Part shown: in pieces, positions 1 to 9,025 of the stretch | How positions within the stretch are numbered: position 1 is the stretch's first letter | Layout of the letters: each line of letters opens with the position of its first letter | Assembly: GCA_905192745.1 (NCBI GenBank) | Contig: CAJJLZ010000011.1 | Location: forward strand, 11,156 to 75,155 | Length of the DNA: 64,000 nucleotides | Direction: 5' to 3' | Source: an uncultured Oscillospiraceae bacterium | GTDB taxonomy: Bacteria; Bacillota; Clostridia; Oscillospirales; Acutalibacteraceae | Position numbers and translations under genes: made by a program | Notes under the pieces: generated by a model | What the model was told of the DNA's origin: nothing | Databases searched by the model: none | What the model saw: the letters and a program-made list of their open reading frames with translations, nothing else

Positions 1-273
1 ATGAGATATGTTATAATGAAAATTATGATAATTTCTAAGGGAAGGTTTACCATATGCGTTTCTTTCAATTTCGATATCCCTATTTTGGATATGCAGCTTT
101 TTGCAAGCAAGGTATCGTATCAAAATTTCGCCGTACAGGGTACGCTTGGCATCCGCTAAAAACCGAAACTGTTTAATACGAGTTCGCTGCTCGTCTGTTA
201 CTACATATAACCACTCTTCATATTTTTCTGGCGATATACATTCTTCAATATTAATTGCATACAATTCCAGCAT
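1..273 (-). CDS. Sfp-type 4'-phosphopantetheinyl transferase, 3' end cut by window edge
   Basis: Sfp-type enzymes move the phosphopantetheine arm of coenzyme A onto carrier proteins of fatty-acid, polyketide or nonribosomal peptide synthases. The minus-strand frame is open for 91 codons from ATG 273 to base 1, with a strong GGAGGA ribosome site just upstream. Visible hallmarks are RIKQFRFLADAKRTLYGEIL near residues 32-51, the P1-type motif NAYGKP near 72-77, and HYNISH at residues 86-91, which begins the conserved NISHS motif exactly where the window ends. The remaining half, with the WxxKEA catalytic motif, lies outside. It follows accA by 42 bases, so accD-accA-PPTase is probably one transcript. 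That context suggests carrier-protein biosynthesis; housekeeping AcpS is a different, shorter family. Base composition is AT-rich like the rest of the island. Confidence 0.85.
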   Translation of the reverse strand, partial: MLELYAINIEECISPEKYEEWLYVVTDEQRTRIKQFRFLADAKRTLYGEILIRYLACKKLHIQNRDIEIERNAYGKPSLRNYHNFHYNISH

Positions 274-315
274 AGTTTTCCTCCAAAATATGTTTGCCAA
301 GTCAATTTTAGTCTC

Positions 316-1122
316 TCAACATTTGGGTAATTTCCCTAGCCCCATATTTCGGAATTTTTTATTTCTTTTCTTAATCAGTAATCTTGTAGGATAATGTTGT
401 AAATCAGAAATAACGGAAACTAAGTATTTTCGTATTTCATCTGCCATATACACTGGATTTGTATGCGCACCGCAACCAGGTTCCATAAGCACCTTATCAA
501 TAATATTCATTTGCAATAGGTCTTGCGCAGTAATATGTAACATGCGAGCCGCCTTTATAGATTGTGATGAGTCTTTCCAAAGTATATCAGCACAGGCTTT
601 GGGTGAGATTACACTCAAAACTGCGTTCTCCAACGCCGCAATTCGATCCGCAACACATAAGGCCAGTGCCCCTCCACTTCCACCATCACCGATCAATATA
701 CTAATTAGTATAGTCCTGAGGTTCATCATTTCCATTAGATTGTTTGCTATCGCCGTGCCTTGTCCCTGTGCCTCCGCACTCTCCCCCGGGTCAGCTCCAA
801 CCGTGTCCACAAAACAAACTACCGGACGTTGAAACTTTTCTGCCTGCTTCATTAAACGCAGTGCCTTTCTGTACCCCTCAGGCTTCGGCATAGAAAAATT
901 ACAATGCAAATTTTCTTCCAAATTTCGTCCCTTTATCTGACCGATAACGGTTATCGGTCTGCCGTTAAGCGTAGCCAAGCCACCAATAATAGCCGTATCG
1001 TCTCCACATAGCCGGTCACCTTTGAGTTCAATAAAATCAGGAAAAATCCAGGCAATATAATCCTTTACATTCGGCCTGGCCCTATGCCGTATAGCTTCTA
1101 GGCTCTTTTCAACGTCTCCCAT
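316..1122 (-). CDS. accA: Acetyl-CoA carboxylase carboxyltransferase, alpha subunit
   Basis: The alpha subunit of the carboxyltransferase helps transfer the carboxyl group from biotin to acetyl-CoA, giving malonyl-CoA. The 268-residue product has the family core: IGQIKGRNLEENLHCNFSMP near residue 61, KPEGYRKALRLMKQAEKF, VCFVDTVGADPGESAEAQGQ near 101-121, and GDGGSGGALALCVADRIAAL near 145-165, which forms the CoA-binding/oxyanion region. It is shorter than typical AccA (about 315 residues) because the N-terminal coiled extension is missing and it begins directly at LEAIRHRARPNVKDYI. The start overlaps the end of accD by 14 bases, implying translational coupling. No biotin carboxylase or biotin carrier gene is visible, so these must be supplied elsewhere or beyond the left edge. 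Confidence 0.9.
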   Translation of the reverse strand: MGDVEKSLEAIRHRARPNVKDYIAWIFPDFIELKGDRLCGDDTAIIGGLATLNGRPITVIGQIKGRNLEENLHCNFSMPKPEGYRKALRLMKQAEKFQRPVVCFVDTVGADPGESAEAQGQGTAIANNLMEMMNLRTILISILIGDGGSGGALALCVADRIAALENAVLSVISPKACADILWKDSSQSIKAARMLHITAQDLLQMNIIDKVLMEPGCGAHTNPVYMADEIRKYLVSVISDLQHYPTRLLIKKRNKKFRNMGLGKLPKC

Positions 1123-1828
1123 ATTTTCTCCTATTTTTCTTATGAAACACTAGCAAGGTAATCAACTCGTTCCGTAGCTCCTCTGGCTTAACTATTAAGT
1201 CCACTTTCCCTTTCTTTTGCGCATATGATGCCGACTGAAAATCAACAGGCAACGGTTTGTTTATAGTTTTCTCTATGATCCGTTTTCCTGTAAACCCAAA
1301 TCGTGCATTATCTTCGGCAATGATTATATCAGCAAGCGAGGCATAACTGGCAGTAACGCCCCCCAAAGTAGGATCGCAAATAACCGAAATATATAACAAC
1401 TTTTTCTTACTGTGTTGATACACAGTTCCAGCGGTCTTGGCCATTTGCACCAACGACAAGACACCCTCCTGCATACGCGCACCACTCGATGCAGAAAATG
1501 ATACTATCGGCAGTCGCTTCCGGGATGCCTTTTCAAAAGCACGTACAATTTTCTCTCCTTCCATGCTCCCCATACTTCCCAGCATGAATTGGTACTCCAG
1601 AATAAATACCACGCATGGAATTCCTCCAATTTTTGCATACCCTGAAATCACTGCTTCTTGCTCGCCAGTTTTTTTTTGTTCCTTTTCTAATTTCCCTTCA
1701 TAACCCGCAAATCCTAGCGGATTTCCCGAAGTTAGATTTTTATCCATTTCGCAAAAGGTGCCTTGATCCACTACATTCATTAGTTTTGTGCGTGCCGGCC
1801 TTAGTACCTTTTCGGTAATCACTGACAT
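1109..1828 (-). CDS. accD: Acetyl-CoA carboxylase carboxyltransferase beta subunit, lacking the zinc ribbon
   Basis: This is the beta half of the carboxyltransferase that pairs with AccA. The 239 residues include GSMGSMEGEKIVRAFEKA, FSASSGARMQEGVLSLVQMA, SVICDPTLGGVTASYASLAD and ARFGFTGKRIIEKTINKPLP, all diagnostic. Standard AccD proteins are about 285 residues and begin with a CxxC...CxxC zinc ribbon. Here the protein starts after that region and no such cysteines exist. The ATG at 1828 has a GAGAGGAAG ribosome site, and the upstream in-frame sequence does not encode a ribbon. The loss is therefore seen directly rather than being a start-choice artefact. It may be a specialised second copy dedicated to a biosynthetic cluster, which is inference. 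It overlaps accA by 14 bases. Confidence 0.88.
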   Translation of the reverse strand: MSVITEKVLRPARTKLMNVVDQGTFCEMDKNLTSGNPLGFAGYEGKLEKEQKKTGEQEAVISGYAKIGGIPCVVFILEYQFMLGSMGSMEGEKIVRAFEKASRKRLPIVSFSASSGARMQEGVLSLVQMAKTAGTVYQHSKKKLLYISVICDPTLGGVTASYASLADIIIAEDNARFGFTGKRIIEKTINKPLPVDFQSASYAQKKGKVDLIVKPEELRNELITLLVFHKKNRRKYGRR

Positions 1829-2324
1829 GCATTTCTTCCTCTCTTCAAGGAATTTTTAAACGTAGTTTACAACAAATACATTAATCACAAGGCGTAATTA
1901 AATGCTGCGGTTTGGTATCACTCACAAACCTTAATGTTATAAAAAAGCAGAATAAACTGAAATTTATGATAGGACGCATAATTTAAATATTAATGACCTT
2001 CCATTTGCCCTCACATACTTGAAAGATATTTCACTATTTTGCTTTGTAAAATATGGAATAAATTCTTATTTATTCCATATTATCACGCAATAATTGATTA
2101 ATCAACTATTCTGTTTAAAATTTTAGTAAACAACAAATTATTGCTGCAATTTTTGTTAATTATTGCGAGAAATATTTTGAATTAGTTTACAACTAACGCT
2201 CGAAGTACTGTACCGCTGCTTTGAGTTGGGAGAAGATGTACAACCACATCAAATTATGATAATGGGTATTCATCATGTTCCGGATTCGTCATAAATGGAT
2301 TGCCGCCACGGAAATACACGCCAC
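1829..2324. other. AT-rich intergenic region upstream of accD
   Basis: There is no convincing gene in about 500 AT-rich bases. The segment should hold the minus-strand promoter for accD-accA-PPTase. It contains the 11-base direct repeat TAGTTTACAAC at 1863-1873 and 2183-2193, the second lying inside a palindrome, and a related AGTAAACAACAAAT near 2122. I could not settle on a single promoter. Confidence 0.5.
2182..2196. promoter_or_regulatory. Operator-like palindrome TTAGTT-TAC-AACTAA
   Basis: A perfect 6-bp inverted repeat with a 3-bp centre lies in the accD upstream region. Its left half and centre recur at 1863-1873. The shape fits a dimeric repressor site, but no regulator gene is adjacent in the window, and AT-rich DNA produces such palindromes by chance. 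Confidence 0.3.
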
Positions 2325-2930
2325 CTATCCAAACGTCATTACAAAAGCATTGCCAACCAGCGTTTTCATTAGCTCCCGGCGGTCAAAAAGAATCTGTACC
2401 AGTTCCTTCTCTTGCCGCCAACTCAACGGTTCGGAATGGCAGCAGGTATTGCGCAGCTCTCGGAATTTCTCCAGCTCTTCGGCATATGCTTTCCACCACT
2501 GTTCATCGCAAACCTGTTCAAACAAGATAGCTCTGCGGGAAGCTAATCGGGAACGCAATTCTTCTTTATTTAGAAGCGATGTAAAGGTACCGGTGGTTAC
2601 ATGTTGTTCCTTTATGTCACAAAGTTTTCCCTTGTTTGTTTTCGCATCCGGGAACAACGCTTTCAGTTTTCCTAAGAGCATTTCTTTCAGCATGGATTCC
2701 ATTGTCTTACAGAACAAGATACCTGCGCAGGATGCGTCCATATCATCCAAGCTATACCGTTCTCTCATCATAGCGAATAGCTCATGCAGCAAAATGCTGC
2801 TGGTAAGCCTTTGCTGAATCATCAGCGGTAAACTTTTTATATCAGAAGCAGAAAGACCGAACTCCGCCAACTGTGCCGGTGTGAGTGAACTATTTTTCCA
2901 CAAACCGTCCAACTCTTGAAAAAGGGACAA
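2325..2930 (-). pseudogene. Detached C-terminal part of the helicase gene, HEPN-like
   Basis: The 201-codon frame has only a TTG start, inside the end of the helicase gene and overlapping it by 41 bases. It continues where an intact helicase would be expected to continue: SLFQELDGLWKN resembles the segment after motif VI in such proteins. I read it as the displaced 3' part of the same gene after a small deletion plus frameshift. The domain is predicted all-helical and contains FRELRNTCCHSEP near residues 158-170. RNTCCH fits the Rx4H motif of HEPN ribonucleases, with Asn after the Arg as is usual. HEPN domains are common effectors in antiphage and toxin systems. The HEPN assignment rests on one motif and general character. 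It could still be translated separately from the TTG. Confidence 0.5.
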
Positions 2931-5900
2931 TATTGGCGTTTACCCACCGAACCGCCGACAAAGCATTCTTATCGCATCCAAGCAGAAAAATGACCTGATC
3001 CGCTTCTTTGCCCTGGAAGGTGTACACGGTTCCTATGTTATTTTCTACCCACTCAGGCAATCGGTCATCCTCCCGGTACTCCGGCTGAGAACGAATCATC
3101 TTTTTCATGCCGTCCCGCACAGTAGTAAACGGGGTAATGACGAAAAGGCTCGGTACTTCTTCAGTTAGCCGAAATGCTTCCCGGATAAGTTCCCATGCTT
3201 TTCTTCCCTGCGTTTCCACAAAATGATCCTTGCCCGCTCTGCTATTCTCGCTTCCGCTGACATTGATCCAGCCAGAGCTTCTCCGACAGAATTTGGCTTC
3301 TTTTTCAGGTCCCGGCAGAGCGGTCTGTTGTTTCATCATGTGGTTATAAGACAGCGCATTGGACAACTCAAACATGGGACTGATACAACGCCGATGCACG
3401 ACCAAAGGACATCCTACCCAAGTTTTCTGTTCGTCCTCGACATAGGTTGTCCCCACGGTGTTCAGCCGATCGGCGAATCCTTGAACAGAGTGGGTTTTGG
3501 ATTGATAATAGCCGGTATAGTCGTTTCGAATCACCTGTTTGATCAAATCCAGTTCATCCGTCACAACCGGCTCCACCTGCTTGGGATCACCAACCACGAT
3601 AGCACGGCGGCAGCGAAAAAGAGAGCCCAACGCCATCTGTGGAGCGGCTTGCCCAGCCTCATCGATAATCAGGCAGCCGATTTCTTCCGGCTTTCGAATA
3701 GAAGACAGCATATTTCCCGCCGATGCAAACGTAGTAGAAAGCACAGGGGTCAGCAAAAACACCGTGTTCAGTAAAGAACTGAACGCCGCTTCCCGGTCGC
3801 GCTTTGAAAACGTCACTACTTTATCATCGTCATCTCTAGGCTCTTTCCACAACAGCAACAGGTTTTCGAAATTCCATAAACAAGCTTTGGATCCTAGCAA
3901 AAATGCCTTATGAAGCTTTAACGCTTCATAGAATAGCTTCTCCCGTTCCCGGTTGTAAGCCGCTGTATGCCATGGATTAGCCACCTGTGCTGTAGTGGAT
4001 TCTTTTTCCTCTTCACTATCATACAGACGAAAAAAGTCATCATCCAGTACCGTCATCGCCTGATCGTCCTGCCGCTCGGAAGCCTCCTTCAAAATCGATA
4101 TATAGCACTCGCGGGCCGCGGTGATCTTTTTTAAACATTCCTCTATTTGCAGGCGCAGCTGACCCACCTGATCAAGACATATTTGTCGTTTTTCTGAAAG
4201 TTGGTTTTGTTGATTTTCAAGGTTGCTTATGACATTGCTTTGTACATCACATTTCCGGCTTTGCCGTTCCAATTCCTGTTGCAGCTGCCCCGTCTTCACC
4301 GCCTCATCTTGAAGGCTCTGTTCCGCTGTGGCTAAGGTCTGATACTGCTTCTTGATGGTACGAGACAGCATGGTAGGGCGATGAAAAATTTCAAGAATAA
4401 TGTCTCGAAACCGACGGCTGTTTTCCAATTCCATAATATGCTGACGGAGTTTTTGAATCTGGTTTTCAGCATTGTCCTGATTTCCATCCTGCAAAGACTT
4501 CCGCTGTCGTAAGCCGGCCAGTTCTACCTGATAATCATTCAAGGTCTGTTCCGCCAGCTTTGACTGCTGGGCCAGTTTTTGCAGCTCCTTCAGCATTTCT
4601 TCCGCATCCCGTTCCCGTTGGGATTGAATGGCTTTTGCTCTTTCCGCTTGATTGTTCAGCGACGCTCGTTGTTCTGTAAAACGTTTCCTGGCACCACTGA
4701 TCAACTGGAGCTCTTGTTCCATTTGTTTGACTTTTTCATATTGCCTTTTGAAACGCTGAACAGCACTAATATACTCCTCTTTGTGCCGCTGAATGCTGTC
4801 ATTGGAGCCAAAACTTCCGATATAGGTCTTTAAGACCTCATACATATACTCTTTCAGATTGCTCATCTTCCCGAACGGTGCAGAAATCAATCCCCAGCGA
4901 TCCCATTCCCCCTCTTTTCTTTTCACCAGATCGTTGGCCAGCTTTGTAAAATAGATATCCGGATAGGTTTTGGATTCGTATCTTTCTTGATTCCATACCC
5001 TATAGGTCTCCTGATCCGCCAAATCTATTTGAAATAATTTCTGTACTTCCAAAAGCCCTTGACGAACAGCCTCAGCTTCCTTCTTACCGGGTTCCAGTCC
5101 TTTTATCAGTACTGTTCCATCCGGCAGCTCCTTCGTGATATTTTCCACAGCGGCGTTATTGCACGAGGCCACCAGCATCCCATAGTCTTTCAATTGTTCA
5201 TCGGCAAAGTCATAATACCCCCAGCAGTATTGAGAATATCCCCTGTGCGTCTTATCGCCATCCTGGAAGCAACGCTGAATAAAGGCATCGTCCGGATCTT
5301 GATAGTGGGTAAGTAAATCCGCCCGCTCCACGATATTTCCGGCTATGATTTCCTTCAGCAGGGTGGTTTTCCCTGTACCGGGAGGGCCATTTACAGAAAA
5401 AATGGGCAGGCTGTCCGGTGACGGGCGCCAACTCAAATTGATTGCCAGCTGCTGCATCAAACAGGGTATAAATTTGGACGGCCATTTGCCGAGAGGCGCT
5501 TTTGCAATATCCAAATGGCGGTGGAAAAAGTCGGTGCGCTCTTCTTCCTGTCCGTTGTTACAAGCATTGTGCACATCGATACGATTTTGAAAATCCAGCC
5601 AATGCAGCTCTGGGGTTTCTTCCGCATATGTCCCGGTTATGTAATCCAATACCGCCTGTTCCAACGGATTTTTGCCGAACTCGCTAGCGCTAATCGCTTT
5701 TTCCACCATGTTCAGGTCATCTGCAAAAAAGCTGTTGGCCAAGTCACTATCGTGAAAAACGTCTGTATCCCGCGCCTTATTCTCTTCGGTCCTATACCGG
5801 CGATAAATCATGACACCGTCCCAATTTATTTCCCGTTCCGGCTGGATAATATTTACTAAGTATTTCCTTTCTACTTGATCCCTAATAGAATTCAGCAAAG

Positions 5901-6516
5901 TCGAGGTGAGCAGTTGTCCAACATGCCCTGCCCCCGTCACTTCCACCATTTGATTGTCAAAAAATTGCATATCGGACTCATAGGCATCCATGGATAAAAA
6001 GTCCGCCATATCCTCTTTTGTCAATTGATCGGCGTGATGCAGAAGCTGATGGATTCCCCAAGCCAAAGGGGACATCTGAATGCTGCCTGGAATATACTTC
6101 CCTTGTTCATCACACTTCAGACCTATGAGACATATAGGTTTGCCGTTTTTCTCCGGCAGCTCCAAATCCTGATGAAAGGCTTGCTGTAAGCGCTCGGCAA
6201 AAAGATAGCGTTCCATCTTTCCTAAGCAAATATGGATTTCATCCGACAGCACTCCGTATGCAGAATAAACATGTGCATCGTTTTGCAACGCTGTATACGG
6301 CTCTATAAAAATTGATCTGTCATCTTCATCGGGTGTGTCCATTTGTTCGGATAGCATCTGATACACCGTAATCAGTTTCGCACGCGCTTCTCCGTTGGCC
6401 GCTTTTGAGCAAAGAGCTCGACCCTCCCGACTTTGTACAGGAAAATCGGATTGCCCCAAAAACTCCACCAGATACCAATACTTCACGATCATAGAAGCGA
6501 AAATCCGTTTATCCAT
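2890..6516 (-). CDS. Superfamily-1 DNA/RNA helicase (AAA_11/AAA_12 type) with coiled-coil insert, C-terminus damaged
   Basis: This is a large DNA2/NAM7-like helicase (COG1112 style). Walker A is NGPPGTGKTTLLKEII, Walker B is LIIDEAGQAAPQMALGS, motif III is VGDPKQVEPV, and motif V is GTVYTFQGKEADQVIFLLGC. Between Walker A and B sits a long Gln/Glu/Lys-rich coiled coil of roughly 200 residues. The frame ends about ten residues after WVNANIV, where motif VI (VAxTRAK, the arginine finger needed for ATP hydrolysis) should follow; it is absent. The residual tail is in another frame (2325-2930). I placed the start at the ATG at 6516 (MDKRIFASM), preceded by AGGGG; the frame is open to 6615 without a better ribosome site. 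Such helicases occur in defence islands, but no partner genes are recognisable. A catalytically broken product or pseudogene is likely. Confidence 0.75.
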   Translation of the reverse strand: MDKRIFASMIVKYWYLVEFLGQSDFPVQSREGRALCSKAANGEARAKLITVYQMLSEQMDTPDEDDRSIFIEPYTALQNDAHVYSAYGVLSDEIHICLGKMERYLFAERLQQAFHQDLELPEKNGKPICLIGLKCDEQGKYIPGSIQMSPLAWGIHQLLHHADQLTKEDMADFLSMDAYESDMQFFDNQMVEVTGAGHVGQLLTSTLLNSIRDQVERKYLVNIIQPEREINWDGVMIYRRYRTEENKARDTDVFHDSDLANSFFADDLNMVEKAISASEFGKNPLEQAVLDYITGTYAEETPELHWLDFQNRIDVHNACNNGQEEERTDFFHRHLDIAKAPLGKWPSKFIPCLMQQLAINLSWRPSPDSLPIFSVNGPPGTGKTTLLKEIIAGNIVERADLLTHYQDPDDAFIQRCFQDGDKTHRGYSQYCWGYYDFADEQLKDYGMLVASCNNAAVENITKELPDGTVLIKGLEPGKKEAEAVRQGLLEVQKLFQIDLADQETYRVWNQERYESKTYPDIYFTKLANDLVKRKEGEWDRWGLISAPFGKMSNLKEYMYEVLKTYIGSFGSNDSIQRHKEEYISAVQRFKRQYEKVKQMEQELQLISGARKRFTEQRASLNNQAERAKAIQSQRERDAEEMLKELQKLAQQSKLAEQTLNDYQVELAGLRQRKSLQDGNQDNAENQIQKLRQHIMELENSRRFRDIILEIFHRPTMLSRTIKKQYQTLATAEQSLQDEAVKTGQLQQELERQSRKCDVQSNVISNLENQQNQLSEKRQICLDQVGQLRLQIEECLKKITAARECYISILKEASERQDDQAMTVLDDDFFRLYDSEEEKESTTAQVANPWHTAAYNREREKLFYEALKLHKAFLLGSKACLWNFENLLLLWKEPRDDDDKVVTFSKRDREAAFSSLLNTVFLLTPVLSTTFASAGNMLSSIRKPEEIGCLIIDEAGQAAPQMALGSLFRCRRAIVVGDPKQVEPVVTDELDLIKQVIRNDYTGYYQSKTHSVQGFADRLNTVGTTYVEDEQKTWVGCPLVVHRRCISPMFELSNALSYNHMMKQQTALPGPEKEAKFCRRSSGWINVSGSENSRAGKDHFVETQGRKAWELIREAFRLTEEVPSLFVITPFTTVRDGMKKMIRSQPEYREDDRLPEWVENNIGTVYTFQGKEADQVIFLLGCDKNALSAVRWVNANIVPFSRVGRFVEK

Positions 6517-7072
6517 TTCTATCATCCCCTGTTGCTTGTTCATGTCAAAAGCACTTTGCACATATCTGTAACCACTATGGCGGAATAAAATCAACAATGT
6601 TCGGAATAAAGCCAAGCGTAATGTCCCGCTTTGTTCTTTTGAGCGTTATCCTTCCCATTAATGATAAACAAAACTGAACTTGAGCGTTTTTTGGCGGAGA
6701 AGAACTCAAGAATTTCTGTTGATAAGTTACTATCGGAATATTGCAGCAAAATGGAGATTAGCATATTCATCTGTCCTTGGGCAGCAAAGCGCCCCAGAAG
6801 CAAAGAAATACACAACAAGACAGAGACTGCATAAAACATTTTATTTCATTCAGCCTCTACTTGGGTAGTTGCATTATCTTAAATCATAAAAATGGGAAAT
6901 AAAAAAAGCCATAAAGCTATTGAACTTCATGACCAACTAATTTCGATATGTTTAATTGTTAGAGTGTTTTCAGCTAATCCTATAATCATAAAAGGTCATA
7001 TTGAAAAAGATAGTTTAAACAAATCTCGTACAAATCCGGAAAGCAGAATTCGAAACATAGACTGCTTCGGAT
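6517..7072. other. Intergenic stretch without recognisable gene
   Basis: AT-rich sequence upstream of the helicase. Open frames of 60-80 codons exist on both strands, but they lack ribosome sites, recognisable motifs and plausible composition. Presumably it carries the helicase promoter; I could not define it. Confidence 0.4.
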
Positions 7073-7118
7073 AAAAACTCAGAGGGCTTAAATTTGATGT
7101 TAAGCCCTTTGAGTTTTT
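7073..7118. terminator. Bidirectional intrinsic terminator
   Basis: A 19-bp stem, AAAAACTCAGAGGGCTTAA at 7073-7091 against TTAAGCCCTTTGAGTTTTT at 7100-7118, has one G-T pair and an 8-base loop. A- and T-runs on both sides allow termination in both directions. It closes the minus-strand excisionase/integrase transcript. Confidence 0.8.
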
Positions 7119-7130
7119 CTTCTCTATGGT

Positions 7131-7322
7131 TCAAATATCTGATTGAATCCATTTATCAAAGGATGCCTTCGGAATACGGTATTGCTTTCCCATCTTGATT
7201 ACTCGGAATGGATATTGCTCTCGGCACACTTCACCCAAATAATCGTAGATGCTGTTTCTTCCTATATGCAGCATCTCTTGAACTTCGTCCGCCGTATATA
7301 CCATACAACTGACCTCACTCAA
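7131..7322 (-). CDS. Excisionase-family helix-turn-helix DNA-binding protein
   Basis: A 63-residue protein with the MerR-like winged helix of excisionases: YTADEVQEMLHIGRNSIYDYL, then RVIKMGKQYRIPKASFDKWI. Such proteins bend DNA for tyrosine-recombinase excision, or act as small regulators in integrative elements. The TTG start at 7322 has a strong GGAAGGAAGGG site; an internal ATG at 7304 is preceded by GAGG, so either start is possible. It lies downstream of the half-integrase gene 7497-8123, an unusual order because xis normally precedes int. It is most likely a relic of an integrated element. Confidence 0.7.
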   Translation of the reverse strand: MSEVSCMVYTADEVQEMLHIGRNSIYDYLGEVCREQYPFRVIKMGKQYRIPKASFDKWIQSDI

Positions 7323-7496
7323 AATTCACCCTTCCTTCCTGCATTTTTTAATTCCATGTTTTTCATACTTCTCCTCTCCATTTAAATTTCAGATATAAGA
7401 AATTATATCTGCGCTACTTATTTTACCATCCAGTGCATTACATGGAGTATGTTGGTTTGAATTTGGTCTCACTTCTGCTTTTTGTGCTATCTACTC

Positions 7497-8123
7497 CTAC
7501 TTATTATTCTTCTCATTCAGGCTATCAAGTCCTAATTCCTCAATATGTTTGCCTATAGCCGACAAATTATAAACCGGCTGACCATCCTCGGTCATCGCTA
7601 TTTCCCCTGAGCCGCTGAGCACGTCATTTGAAATAAACCACTCTTCAAAAATCAAGTTGTCCTTTTCTAAGTCATAACTTAAGTATCCCACTGTTTTGGC
7701 AAACTTTAAGGCTTTTTTCAAAACATTGCGTATTATTGTATGATCCGTTTTAGAATCTTTCCACGCACTTTTATAAACTGAAACGACATGCTCCGCATCC
7801 CAAAAATGAATCTTCACTTTTCCATATTTCTGATTAATATAAAGGACAGCATTCCGATAATCCTGACGGATTGCTTTTGAAAGCTTTGGAGAAACAAAAT
7901 CCAACCAGGCGTTAAAATAATCCTCTGCTGTTGTATCTGGTTGAATAACATATTGATGTTTCTTCAACAGCTTTATAGACACTTCTCTCTCCCATGTTGC
8001 TTCTTGCTCTGATTTGTATCCAGAATTTCCTTCAACCAGTGTTTCTCCATCTTTATAGATTAGCTTGATTTTGAAGCCATATCCTCCGTCCATGGACTTG
8101 ATATTGTCAAGATTAGTTGACAC
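7497..8123 (-). pseudogene. Tyrosine integrase N-terminal half; catalytic domain absent
   Basis: 208 codons. Residues about 10-60 resemble the AP2-like arm-binding domain of phage/ICE integrases (DGGYGFKIKLIYKDGETLVE, YKSEQEATWERE). Residues about 60-155 resemble the SAM-like core-binding domain (TTAEDYFNAWLDFVSPKLSK, HTIIRNVLKKALKFAKTVGYL). The catalytic half with the R-H-R-Y residues is missing, and the protein ends in an unrelated short tail. The only start near the 5' end is a GTG at 8123 that falls inside the left terminal repeat of the IS3 element, so the IS insertion appears to have removed the native 5' end. A DNA-binding inhibitor or regulator role is possible, but a decayed integrase is simpler. 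Confidence 0.6.
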
Positions 8124-8142
8124 ATTTTTCTCAAAGATATCA
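8117..8142. repeat. IS3 left terminal inverted repeat
   Basis: TTGACACATTTTTCTCAAAG and the next six bases match the reverse complement of 9388-9413 at 21 of 26 positions. Confidence 0.8.
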
Positions 8143-8146
8143 CTGA

Positions 8147-9025
8147 CTATGCCGCCAGTTCCAAAGCCTCATAATACTGCTTGCATTTTAGCATAGGAGG
8201 AAGCCCGCCATTGGCAGAGCAGATTCTCCGGTCATTCCAGTAGCTGAGAAAGTATCTCCAAATGAGTACCTTTAATTCCTCTATAGTCATCTGCTTTGTG
8301 TCATAGCGGTCGCAGAGAAGTTCCGTCTTCATTCTGGCCCACATGCTCTCACAACGTGCATTATCATGGCAGCGTCCTCCGGCACTGTTCATGCTTTGGT
8401 GGATGTGACGCTCCCGGATGGTCTGGCGGTAGGACTCACTGGTATATTGTGTTCCACGATCACTGTGGATGATAGCTCCTTCCAGTGCTTGGATACACAG
8501 ATCTGCTTTCATATTTGTTTCCATTGCCAGACCGAGGACGCTAAGATCAAAGCAGTCGAAAATCGCAGATACATACAGTTTCCCATTGGATGCCGGAATC
8601 TCCGTGATATCTGTAATGCATTTTTCTAATGGGGCATCTGAATGGAAATCCCGCTTCAGCAGATCATCCGATTTCATGGTTTCCCGGTCTGCCTTTGTGA
8701 GCCCATTCGGCTTTCTTCTTGGCCGATGGCTCAGGCCAATCTGATCCATAACCCGGTATACGGTCCGTTCACTGGGGATATGTACTCCCTCCGGCTTCTT
8801 CAGCAGCAGAGCCTGATACATTCGGATCCGTCCATAAGTATCGTTACATTCATCCTCGCTAATGATTTCTTTCATGGCATCCGCCAGATCCTGATATTTC
8901 CAGAGACGCTCTTTGTTCACGAGATATTTATAAAAGCCTTGCCGGCTGATACCAAGCATCCGGCAATAAAATGAAATTTTCCCAGTACTCCTACCGTCCT
9001 CTGTTTTCAAAGCCAGAAAGATCAT
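8147..9025 (-). CDS. IS3-family transposase OrfB (DDE integrase domain)
   Basis: The catalytic half of the IS3 transposase, 292 residues. The HTH_21-like region (GRIRMYQALLLKKPEGVHIP) is followed by the DDE core: CITDITEIPASNGKLYVSAI (first Asp), IIHSDRGTQYTSESY (second Asp), and NARCESMWARMKTELL (Glu). The region between LEGA and IIHSDRG is somewhat shorter than in other IS3 transposases, which could impair function. The start overlaps the end of OrfA in the usual ATGA arrangement, so programmed -1 frameshifting to OrfAB is expected for this family. Confidence 0.92.
   Translation of the reverse strand: MIFLALKTEDGRSTGKISFYCRMLGISRQGFYKYLVNKERLWKYQDLADAMKEIISEDECNDTYGRIRMYQALLLKKPEGVHIPSERTVYRVMDQIGLSHRPRRKPNGLTKADRETMKSDDLLKRDFHSDAPLEKCITDITEIPASNGKLYVSAIFDCFDLSVLGLAMETNMKADLCIQALEGAIIHSDRGTQYTSESYRQTIRERHIHQSMNSAGGRCHDNARCESMWARMKTELLCDRYDTKQMTIEELKVLIWRYFLSYWNDRRICSANGGLPPMLKCKQYYEALELAA

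Noticed and set aside
1..273. An apparent frameshift in the phosphopantetheinyl transferase near base 100
   Set aside because: It came from a transcription slip while reading the reverse complement. On re-reading, all 91 codons are in one frame through RYLACKKLHIQNRDIEIERN.
101..394. A 97-codon plus-strand frame at the left edge
   Set aside because: It is antisense to the phosphopantetheinyl transferase and the accA end and has no ribosome site or motif.
6892..7074. A 60-codon plus-strand frame upstream of the terminator at 7073
   Set aside because: No ribosome site, no similarity I recognise, and composition like surrounding non-coding DNA.
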